In this document: positions 1 through 5,250 of the stretch, piece by piece
Layout of the letters: each line of letters starts with the position of its first letter
Numbering within the stretch: the first letter of the stretch is position 1
Origin: Actinomycetes bacterium
Lineage (GTDB): Bacteria; Actinomycetota; Acidimicrobiia; Acidimicrobiales; Acidimicrobiaceae
Assembly (NCBI GenBank): GCA_021792075.1
Contig: JAJYVK010000133.1
Location: 1-5,533, forward strand
DNA: 5,533 nucleotides
Reading direction: 5' to 3'
The notes under the pieces: generated by a model
The model's database searches: none
What the model saw: the letters and a program-made list of their open reading frames with translations, nothing else
What the model was told of the DNA's origin: nothing
Translations under genes and position numbers: made by a program

Positions 1-74
1 TACGCCTGCCCGACGGCTCCTGGCGCCTAGAAGGCGAGAATCCGGTCTTCATCAGTTGGGGCCTTCTAGGGTGA
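1..74 (+). CDS. 3' end of an upstream gene, probably CbiT-type cobalt-precorrin-6B C15-methyltransferase (partial)
   Basis: Frame 3 is open from the window edge to a TGA at 72-74 and encodes 23 residues ending in ENPVFISWGLLG. The only usable signal is the final strand 'NPVxI', preceded by a short polar turn. From memory, CbiT proteins and CbiE-CbiT fusions end in a similar way (SRNPVALIYTG in the Methanothermobacter CbiT). CbiT methylates C15 and decarboxylates the C12 acetate side chain during corrin synthesis, which suits its place directly before cbiGH. The stop forms a GTGA overlap with the GTG start of the next gene, as expected for a real operon partner. Only the tail is visible, so another operon protein is possible, and I cannot tell whether it is CbiT alone or a CbiET fusion. 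Confidence 0.5.
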   Translation, partial: RLPDGSWRLEGENPVFISWGLLG

Positions 75-1765
75 AAAGGGAATTTGCCAACCCAATTGCC
101 ATTGCTCTCAATGAGCGTGGAGCAAAGACTGCAGCGAGAATGGGGCTTCGGGTCGAGATCGGCAAGCCGGGCCAGATAATCGATGACCATTGGAGTCGCG
201 ATTCGGCACTTGTTCTCGTGATGGCGCTGCCGATCGTAGTCAGACTGCTTGCCAAGAGAGAACTCTCAAAAGATTGCGACCCGGTAATCGTGGCTGTCGA
301 TGAATCGGGACGATTTGTAATTCCCGTCCTTGGGGGACACAAGGGCGCGAACCGTCTGGCAGCGGAACTGGCAAGTCGAAATGGAGGCACCGCAGTGATC
401 ACCACCTCTTCAGAGGTTGCCGGTGTCGCTGCCGTGGACGGCTTGAGCGGATTTGCTGCCGAAGGAGACATCGCGAAGCTCATTGAGTCTATGCTCGAAG
501 GAAGAACCCCGATCATCCAGAACGAGATTGACTGGCCGGCGCCCATCCATCTCCGAAATGGGATTGGCCCGTCGCTTGTGATAATCTCCGACAGGAAATC
601 TTGTCTCAACGAATGCAGGCCGCCAACCGTTCAACTAATCCCACCAAGCCTTGTTGTCGGAGTCGGATGTTCGAGCGAAGCTTCGGCGGAGGAGGTATCC
701 CTGCTGATCGAATCGGTCTGCTTGGAAAATGACCTTGAACGACGCGCAATTGCTGAGCTCGCAACAATTGATACCAGGGCAGACCACCCGGCGCTCGTGG
801 GCCAGCAACTCCCCATAGTTTCGTTCAGCTCCGCTCAATTGGCGAGTATAGAGGTTCCGACCCCATCGGCCGAGGTTCAATCCTTCGTCGACACACCGTC
901 TGTATGCGAAGCAGCGGCATTGCTGGCATCTGGGTCGCCGACCCTTCTAGTTACCAAGACAAAGAGCCGCGTCGCTACTATTGCTATTGCGAGGCGACGT
1001 CCAAAAGGGACTCTAAAGCTTGTGGGACTTGGACCCGGCACACCGATGATGAGAACCCCAGCAGCCGTCGAGGCGATAGTTAACTCCGAGGTGATAATTG
1101 GCTACAAACCCTATGTCGAACAGTGCAAGGAACTCCTATCGCCTCGCCAGCTGATCATAAGATCACCAATCGGGAGCGAGGATGACAGAGCTAGATCCGC
1201 CCTGGAACATGCTTCGCAGGGAAGGTCAGTCGCGATTGTCTGTTCCGGAGATCCCGAAGTGTTCGCGATGGCTTCAATCACCTTTGAAATGCTTGAGTCA
1301 CTGTGCTCGGAGATGGGGATCTCCTCGCCGGAGGAGTTCGTTGAACTCGCTGTCATTCCTGGGATCACAGCAGGTCTGGGCGGAGGAGCCCTACTTGGAG
1401 CACCTCTTGGAAACGACCATGCCTATCTATCACTATCAGATCTTTTGACGCCGTGGGATACCATTGAGAAGCGGATTCACGCCTTTGGAGAGGCGGACGT
1501 CGTTATCTTGATCTACAACCCGCAGTCCAAGAGCCGCACCTGGCAGCTCCCAAAAGCGATTGAGATACTCTCGAGTTATCGACCGAGGAACACTCCGGTT
1601 GCAGTAGTCAGAAACGTCGGAAGGGACGCAGAGACCAAAGAGATATTCAGTCTCGAGAGCTTTGATGCCAAAAAAGTGGACATGAGCTCGCTCGTGATCG
1701 TTGGCTCATCTACGACCAGACAAGTAGGCAGCTACTTGTTCACACCCCGAGGATACGAGATTTGA
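71..1765 (+). CDS. cbiGH: CbiG-CbiH fusion: cobalt-precorrin-5A hydrolase / cobalt-precorrin-3B C17-methyltransferase
   Basis: This 564-residue protein joins two corrin-ring enzymes (numbering from GTG 71). Residues 1 to about 308 are CbiG: an N-terminal part with the glycine-rich GGHKGAN loop near 88-94, then the C-terminal CobE-like domain starting at VVGVGCSSEAS (about 195-205) and ending in KTKSRVATIAIAR (about 296-308). CbiG opens the delta-lactone of cobalt-precorrin-5A and releases the C20 fragment as acetaldehyde. Residues from about 313 are CbiH, an SAM-dependent tetrapyrrole methylase: LVGLGPGTP (about 317-325), CSGDPEVFAMA (about 391-401), VIPGITAGLGGGALLG (about 428-443), LSLSDLLTPW (about 453-462) and IYNPQSKSR (about 481-489). 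CbiH methylates C17 and contracts the ring. The protein is cytoplasmic, with no signal or membrane segment. GTG 71 is preferred to TTG 56 because it gives a GTGA overlap with the upstream stop; both are in frame. CbiG-CobJ/CbiH fusions are known, for example in cyanobacteria. The glutamate in GDPEVF, where I expect glycine, is unusual. Confidence 0.93.
   Translation: MKREFANPIAIALNERGAKTAARMGLRVEIGKPGQIIDDHWSRDSALVLVMALPIVVRLLAKRELSKDCDPVIVAVDESGRFVIPVLGGHKGANRLAAELASRNGGTAVITTSSEVAGVAAVDGLSGFAAEGDIAKLIESMLEGRTPIIQNEIDWPAPIHLRNGIGPSLVIISDRKSCLNECRPPTVQLIPPSLVVGVGCSSEASAEEVSLLIESVCLENDLERRAIAELATIDTRADHPALVGQQLPIVSFSSAQLASIEVPTPSAEVQSFVDTPSVCEAAALLASGSPTLLVTKTKSRVATIAIARRRPKGTLKLVGLGPGTPMMRTPAAVEAIVNSEVIIGYKPYVEQCKELLSPRQLIIRSPIGSEDDRARSALEHASQGRSVAIVCSGDPEVFAMASITFEMLESLCSEMGISSPEEFVELAVIPGITAGLGGGALLGAPLGNDHAYLSLSDLLTPWDTIEKRIHAFGEADVVILIYNPQSKSRTWQLPKAIEILSSYRPRNTPVAVVRNVGRDAETKEIFSLESFDAKKVDMSSLVIVGSSTTRQVGSYLFTPRGYEI
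1749..1754 (+). promoter_or_regulatory. Ribosome binding site supporting the TTG start of the ferredoxin
   Basis: GAGGAT lies 7-8 bases before TTG 1762, inside the last codons of cbiGH. It supports the rare TTG start, which also gives a TTGA overlap with the cbiGH stop. Confidence 0.6.
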
Positions 1766-1965
1766 GCGCATCCCCATTCCTGCGCGAAATTAGACTAAGT
1801 ATCAGCGACTCGTGCACCGCCTGCGGCAGCTGCCTGTTCACCTGCCATAGTCACGCACTTAGGAAGGGACCGCGGAAACCACAAGTGATCCAGAGACTAT
1901 GCGATCTCTGCTATGCATGCATCGAGATCTGCCCCAGAGACGCGATAGGTGAGGTGTCACGGTGA
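1762..1965 (+). CDS. Small ferredoxin-like protein with two [4Fe-4S] motifs, in the cobalamin operon
   Basis: This 67-residue protein is an 8-Cys ferredoxin. The first cluster motif is C18-x2-C21-x2-C24-x3-C28 (CTACGSCLFTC) and the second is C47-x2-C50-x2-C53-x3-C57-P (CDLCYACIEICP). The spacing matches 2[4Fe-4S] ferredoxins, except that the first motif is followed by His rather than Pro. The basic stretch between the motifs (about 34-45, LRKGPRKPQVIQ) could be a docking surface, which is inference. It starts at TTG 1762, overlapping the cbiGH stop as TTGA behind a GAGGAT ribosome site, and its own stop overlaps the cbiC GTG. It is therefore almost certainly made together with CbiGH and CbiC. 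Likely roles are electron supply to the CbiH ring-contraction step or to reduction of the corrin cobalt. Bacillus megaterium CbiH60 carries an Fe-S domain at its own C-terminus, and this protein may be a detached counterpart. The fold is well supported; the role is not proven. Confidence 0.85.
   Translation: MSASPFLREIRLSISDSCTACGSCLFTCHSHALRKGPRKPQVIQRLCDLCYACIEICPRDAIGEVSR
1947..1955 (+). promoter_or_regulatory. Strong ribosome binding site for cbiC
   Basis: AGGTGAGGT sits 6 bases before GTG 1962 and decides the cbiC start, which overlaps the ferredoxin stop as GTGA. Confidence 0.65.
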
Positions 1966-2561
1966 TTCATCCGATCGAGGAAAGAAGCTACGAGATCCTT
2001 TCTTCTCAGTTTGATTTTTCAGGTTACGACCGTCTCGAAGAGGCAGTTGTAAAACGCGTGATCCATGCCACCGCTGATTTCGAATTGGCGGAATCGCTCT
2101 CCTTCGCTTCCAACGCGCTCAGTGCGGGGGTGAAGGCGATTCAGCTCCAGCATCCAGTCGTGTGCGATGTGGAAATGGTGCGCGCTGGCATCACTGCATA
2201 TCCAACTAGTTGCTTTCTCTCCAAGGTGAGTCCGTCAGAATCAGGCCTCCCGACACGCAGCTACTCCGCAATGATCATGGCAGCTGAGTCTTTCCCTAAA
2301 GATGCAATATTCGTTGTAGGCTGCGCTCCCACTGCACTTGAGGCCATAGTAGAACTCTCTAGCAAAGTCTGGTTCGAACCGGCACTTGTCATAGGTCTTC
2401 CGGTCGGATTCGTCGGCGCGAGCGAAATCAAGGAGAGGCTGCGCAGCTCTCCGCTCCCCTTCATCACCAATCGTGGAAACAAAGGTGGATCTCCAGCAGC
2501 GAGCGCGGCATTTAATGCAATAGTCCATCTGGCTAAAGGCTCCGATGACAACGCACAATAA
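1962..2561 (+). CDS. cbiC: Cobalt-precorrin-8 methylmutase (CbiC/CobH family)
   Basis: This 199-residue enzyme moves the methyl group from C11 to C12 of cobalt-precorrin-8 to give cobyrinate; it acts in the cytoplasm without a cofactor. The family pattern runs the full length: IHPIEERSYEIL at the N-terminus (2-13), RVIHATADFELAE (32-44) with the proposed catalytic His at 35 (equivalent to the active-site His of CobH/CbiC), CDVEMVRAGI (about 68-77), the VVGCAPTALEAI loop (about 118-129), LVIGLPVGFVGASEIK (about 142-157) and NRGNKGGSPAASAAFNAI near the C-terminus. The length is normal, with no break. GTG 1962 is chosen because it has a good ribosome site, overlaps the ferredoxin stop by 4 bases and places the conserved IHPIE motif at the very start. 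The last 17 bases overlap cbiX. CbiC and CobH cannot be told apart by motif; CbiG and CbiX next door indicate the cobalt-early pathway. Confidence 0.93.
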   Translation: MIHPIEERSYEILSSQFDFSGYDRLEEAVVKRVIHATADFELAESLSFASNALSAGVKAIQLQHPVVCDVEMVRAGITAYPTSCFLSKVSPSESGLPTRSYSAMIMAAESFPKDAIFVVGCAPTALEAIVELSSKVWFEPALVIGLPVGFVGASEIKERLRSSPLPFITNRGNKGGSPAASAAFNAIVHLAKGSDDNAQ

Positions 2562-3423
2562 CCATGCAACCGCTCTCATGGTAGTCGGGCACGGCACCAC
2601 CTCCGCAGATGGCATCCGGCAATTCACCGAAGTCGTAGAGCAGCTCCGAACCAGAGTTGACGTGCCGGTCGGGCACGGCTTCCTTGAACTCGCCGAGCCT
2701 GACATAAACTCTGGCATCTCAAAGCTTCTCACGAAGCACGATTGCAGCGACGTAATAGTCCTCCCATTACTGCTTTTGGCGGCTGGCCATGTCAAGAACG
2801 ACGTTCCGGCTTCGCTGCTGGAGGCACGGAAAAACTTTGGGGAGGTCAACTTCAAATACGCCCGCGATCTTTCGATCACCCCAACTCTTCTTGAGATAGT
2901 TGAAGACCGCTCACACTCCCCGTTTGAGTTCGTTCACGGCCACAAGCGGCCAAAAAGGAAGCGCAAATTCACACTTTTGGTCGGACGCGGGTCTACCGAT
3001 CTTGATGCTAATTCCGACCTATACAAGATTGCGCGGCTGCTGACCGAACGCGGCGCACTTGGAGAGGTCGAGCCGGCATTCATATCCCTTGCGCCGCCAA
3101 ACGTGACCGATGCATTGGACAAGCTAGAGCTGCTCGGGGCAACCGAGATAACCATAGCGCCATACTTCTTGTTCGCTGGGACACTACTTCAACGGATCTA
3201 CTCCCAGAGCAGGGAATGGCAGATTCATAATCCCGATATCACGCTCGGATTGGCCAAGGAAATGGGCCCTGACCCGCGAATAGTCGATTTGCTGATCCAA
3301 AGATCCACCGAGATCCAGCTGCCGCTAAAGTTGACGAACTGCGACATGTGCATCTATAGATCTGAGATTCCTGGTCGTCCGCCCCAACTTGCCCCGGCAG
3401 GCGGACATCCCCACCGGCACTGA
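2545..3423 (+). CDS. cbiX: Sirohydrochlorin cobaltochelatase, long two-domain CbiX
   Basis: This 292-residue chelatase inserts Co2+ into sirohydrochlorin, the first committed step of the cobalt-early B12 route. Two CbiX repeats are visible. The N-terminal one (about 10-125) has VVGHGTTS with His16, HGFLELAEP (44-52) and LLLLAAGHVKND with His82; these two His are the expected metal and catalytic ligands. The second repeat (about 142-255) has LLVGRGSTDLDANSD and APYFLFAGTLLQRI, in which Arg148 and Thr213 stand where the two active-site His would be, so only the first repeat is likely catalytic. The C-terminus has NCDMCIYR (Cys266, Cys269) and ends in GGHPHRH, a probable metal-binding or metal-delivery tail of the kind seen in long CbiX proteins. 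ATG 2545 overlaps cbiC by 17 bases; AAAGG at 2535-2539 is its ribosome site. No in-frame later start would keep the first beta strand intact. It is the last clear B12 gene in the window. Confidence 0.92.
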   Translation: MTTHNNHATALMVVGHGTTSADGIRQFTEVVEQLRTRVDVPVGHGFLELAEPDINSGISKLLTKHDCSDVIVLPLLLLAAGHVKNDVPASLLEARKNFGEVNFKYARDLSITPTLLEIVEDRSHSPFEFVHGHKRPKRKRKFTLLVGRGSTDLDANSDLYKIARLLTERGALGEVEPAFISLAPPNVTDALDKLELLGATEITIAPYFLFAGTLLQRIYSQSREWQIHNPDITLGLAKEMGPDPRIVDLLIQRSTEIQLPLKLTNCDMCIYRSEIPGRPPQLAPAGGHPHRH

Positions 3424-3469
3424 CGCAACTTCCGCAATCATTCCAGGCCGTCATATTCCCCAGCCAGTA

Positions 3470-3498
3470 TTGACTGAAGGTTCGAGTTCCACTACATT
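3470..3498 (+). promoter_or_regulatory. Candidate sigma70-type promoter for the amidase gene
   Basis: TTGACT (3470-3475) and TACATT (3493-3498) are separated by exactly 17 bases, close to the TTGACA/TATAAT consensus. The predicted transcription start near 3505 would leave a leader of about 25 bases before ATG 3530. It lies in the gap after cbiX, so the amidase could be expressed apart from the B12 operon. No operator repeat is evident around it. Confidence 0.5.
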
Positions 3499-3529
3499 CT
3501 CTGAAAATGACGACCGATCAATTTCTGCC

Positions 3530-4162
3530 ATGTCAGTGAGCGACGAAGAGTTCTTCCGACAGCGCGGCTTCGGTCGGCAGATCGGATTTGGAGCCAACCC
3601 TTCGGTTATCGTCGTGGACCTCATCAACGCATTCACCAACGAAAATATGCCTCTGGGCGCGCCTCTGGAAAAAGTCGTGGAGGCAACCTCAGAGATTCTC
3701 GCAGCCGCACGAAGCCACCACCTTCCAATCTTCTACACCTCCGTTGCTTATGAGGACAGTGACCTAAAAGATGCCGGGCTATGGATTTCAAAGATGAAAG
3801 GCCTGACAACGCTAAGACTTGGAACCGCTGAAGTTGAGGTGGACCGCAGACTCGGTCGCCTTGTTTCCGAAGCACAAATAATCAAGAAGTACGCCTCAGC
3901 CTTCTTTGGAACTGACCTAATAACCCGCCTCAACTCGCTTCGTGTAGATACTTTGATCATCACCGGCTGTACAACCAGCGGCTGTGTGCGGGCCACCGCC
4001 GTCGATGCCATCCAGTACGGAATCAGGCCTATGATCGTGAGAGAGGCCGTAGGCGATCGTTCGAAGGCCGCTCATGAACAGTCACTCTTCGACCTCCAAG
4101 CAAAATACGCCGATGTGATGGCGCTTGCTGAAGTCATTGCGGCAATAGGCCGTTGCACTTAG
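3530..4162 (+). CDS. Isochorismatase-superfamily amidohydrolase, N-carbamoylsarcosine amidase-like
   Basis: This cysteine hydrolase has 210 residues from ATG 3530. The full isochorismatase-fold catalytic set is visible: Asp30 in VIVVDLINAF, Lys120 in IIKKYASAFFGTDL, and the nucleophile Cys152 in GCTTSGCVRAT, followed by the VREAVGDR and FDLQAKYADV segments. The N-terminal FFRQRGFGRQIGFG stretch, the KYASAFFGT block and the TTSGCVRA block resemble the N-carbamoylsarcosine amidase branch, whose relatives cleave N-carbamoylsarcosine, maleamate or ureido compounds. The exact substrate cannot be read here. The frame is open back to a TTG at 3389 inside cbiX, but that 47-residue extension is low-complexity and family-unlike, and a promoter lies at 3470-3498, so ATG 3530 (or GTG 3536) is preferred. 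No good ribosome site precedes either start. It follows cbiX by 106 bases and precedes a class II aldolase; a B12 role is not indicated. Confidence 0.85.
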   Translation: MSVSDEEFFRQRGFGRQIGFGANPSVIVVDLINAFTNENMPLGAPLEKVVEATSEILAAARSHHLPIFYTSVAYEDSDLKDAGLWISKMKGLTTLRLGTAEVEVDRRLGRLVSEAQIIKKYASAFFGTDLITRLNSLRVDTLIITGCTTSGCVRATAVDAIQYGIRPMIVREAVGDRSKAAHEQSLFDLQAKYADVMALAEVIAAIGRCT

Positions 4163-4177
4163 CCATCCCAGTGCAGC
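4152..4177 (+). terminator. Hairpin overlapping the amidase stop codon, possible terminator
   Basis: GTTGCACT (4152-4159) pairs with AGTGCAGC (4170-4177) over 8 base pairs, one of them G-U, with a 10-base loop that contains the TAG stop. A short T run (TTTT, 4188-4191) follows only after about 10 bases, so it is not a classical intrinsic terminator. It may end or weaken transcription between the amidase and aldolase genes. Confidence 0.35.
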
Positions 4178-4468
4178 AAGCGTACACTTTTAGATGTCAA
4201 AGCTACAGTGCCGCGCAACCCATCGGAAGAATTCCGTCGACAAAGAGAGTGAAATCAACGTCATTCCTTGGCTAAAATCGCGTGAAGTGCAAATCAGCAA
4301 CTCTCGGCTGTGTGGCGCGAGCATCATTGATCTCTCGGAAGAAGAAGCGGCATGATCCACTAGCTACACTCGAAAATCCCCTTCCGTTAACGAGGGGAGA
4401 ATGTCAACAAGGCGACATTGCCGCACCCTGGCGTGGACAAAATATGCAATCCCATAGGAAAGGAAATC
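4163..4468 (+). other. 306-base gap between amidase and aldolase; leader region of the aldolase
   Basis: No convincing protein is encoded here. The + strand frames that cross it are extensions or shadows of the aldolase gene. A small hairpin, TCCCCT (4377-4382) with AGGGGA (4393-4398), carries the palindrome GTTAAC in its 10-base loop and might be an operator or leader structure. Promoter candidates are weak: TAAAAT at 4273-4278 without a good -35 box, and TTGCCG (4418-4423) 17 bases before AATATG (4441-4446). I recognise no riboswitch class. The gap suggests that the aldolase has its own promoter. Confidence 0.5.
4456..4464 (+). promoter_or_regulatory. Ribosome binding site deciding the aldolase start
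   Basis: AGGAAAGGA ends 4 bases before ATG 4469. It is the clearest ribosome site in the window and favours this ATG over the in-frame TTG at 4418, which has none. Confidence 0.7.
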
Positions 4469-5173
4469 ATGACAACACCGATTCAGGCTGCAATCGAAGC
4501 TGCCAGAGCAAACCAGGCTCTCGCAGTAGCAGGCCATACGGATATGGTCTGGGGACACGCTTCAGTACGAGACCCCGAAGGCCGGGGGATCTGGATGAAA
4601 GCATCGGAGTGGGGGTTCGAGGAGGTTACGGTAGACAGAATCGTTCTGGTCACGCCCGATGGCGAGGTGCTGGAAGGCAGCCAAAAACGCCATCTCGAAT
4701 ATCCAATTCATACAGAGATCATGCTTGCGAACCCCGAGGTCAATGCCGTCGTGCACACGCATGCGCCCATGGCGAACGCGTTCTCTGCGCTTGACGTGCC
4801 TTTGCGTGCGATCTCCCATGATGGGGTGCCGTTTGCAAGACCGGACGTCCCCCGTTTCACCGTTACGGGAAATTTGATTCGTACACGTGAACTCGGTCGC
4901 GCATTGGCCGACACCATCGGTGACGCTGCCGGGTGCCTACTGCCCGCACATGGTCTGGTGACTGTCGGTCCGGATGCTGCCACTGCAGTCATGAGAGCGG
5001 TATTGCTGGAAAGGGCATGCAAGGTCCAGCTGACCGCAATGGCTGCAGGTCCTCTGAAGCGCTGGTCAGATGAAGAGGAGATTGAGGCGAAGAACGCGCT
5101 GGTTTGGAGCGCTTCGCAAACACACGCCGGATACGGCTACCTTTGCCGCCACACGGCACCCGAAGGAGACTGA
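4469..5173 (+). CDS. Class II aldolase/adducin-family protein (zinc-dependent aldolase, epimerase or decarboxylase)
   Basis: This cytoplasmic enzyme has 234 residues from ATG 4469. The class II aldolase fold of L-fuculose-1-phosphate aldolase and L-ribulose-5-phosphate 4-epimerase is clear: GHASVRDPEG near residues 29-38 (substrate loop, GNISxR-like), KASEWGFEEVT (44-54), HLEYPIHTEIM (75-85) with Glu77 matching the FucA catalytic Glu73, VVHTHAP with zinc ligands His96 and His98, and LPAHGLVTVG with the third zinc ligand His161. Glu77 to His96 is 19 residues, the same spacing as Glu73 to His92 in FucA. Length is typical. Family members also include decarboxylases of tetronate phosphates and of aromatic acids, so the reaction is undetermined. 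The start is set by a strong ribosome site; a TTG 51 bases upstream lacks one. The neighbouring amidase may act in the same pathway, but the 306-base gap makes co-transcription uncertain. A long inverted repeat follows the stop. Confidence 0.87.
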   Translation: MTTPIQAAIEAARANQALAVAGHTDMVWGHASVRDPEGRGIWMKASEWGFEEVTVDRIVLVTPDGEVLEGSQKRHLEYPIHTEIMLANPEVNAVVHTHAPMANAFSALDVPLRAISHDGVPFARPDVPRFTVTGNLIRTRELGRALADTIGDAAGCLLPAHGLVTVGPDAATAVMRAVLLERACKVQLTAMAAGPLKRWSDEEEIEAKNALVWSASQTHAGYGYLCRHTAPEGD

Positions 5174-5250
5174 TTGACGGGTCTTGATGGGGAGCCCATT
5201 TAGTGCGCCGTAGTCGAGCCGAGCCCTGGACGGCTCCCCAACCCCGTCAA
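5174..5250 (+). terminator. Long nested inverted repeat after the aldolase stop, possible terminator
   Basis: TTGACGGG (5174-5181) is an exact inverted repeat of CCCGTCAA (5243-5250), and within it GGGGAGCC (5189-5196) is an exact inverted repeat of GGCTCCCC (5232-5239). The two 8-bp stems are separated by an internal loop of 7 and 3 bases and enclose a 35-base loop. The structure starts on the base after the TGA at 5171-5173. There is no T run after it, so it would be an actinobacterial-type stem without a U tract, or an RNA-stabilising structure. GAGCC units in the loop could form a competing small stem. Confidence 0.5.

Noticed and set aside
52..609. 185-residue minus-strand open frame inside cbiGH
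   Set aside because: It is Ser/Ala/Pro-rich, shows no family motif, and lies opposite the well-supported CbiG domain; it is a shadow frame.
2241..2879. 212-residue minus-strand open frame across the cbiC/cbiX junction
   Set aside because: It is antisense to two genes with complete family motifs and has no recognisable domain of its own.
4418..4468. Longer aldolase start at TTG 4418
   Set aside because: There is no ribosome site before the TTG, whereas ATG 4469 has AGGAAAGGA; the 17 extra residues show no conserved feature.
4163..4468. Cobalamin or other riboswitch in the gap before the aldolase
   Set aside because: I could not find a B12-box-like segment or another known riboswitch core; only a small hairpin with GTTAAC in its loop is present.
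4282..4794. 170-residue plus-strand open frame from GTG 4282
   Set aside because: Most of it lies in another frame of the aldolase gene, and the residue make-up (Arg/Gly/Ser-rich) is typical of a shadow frame.
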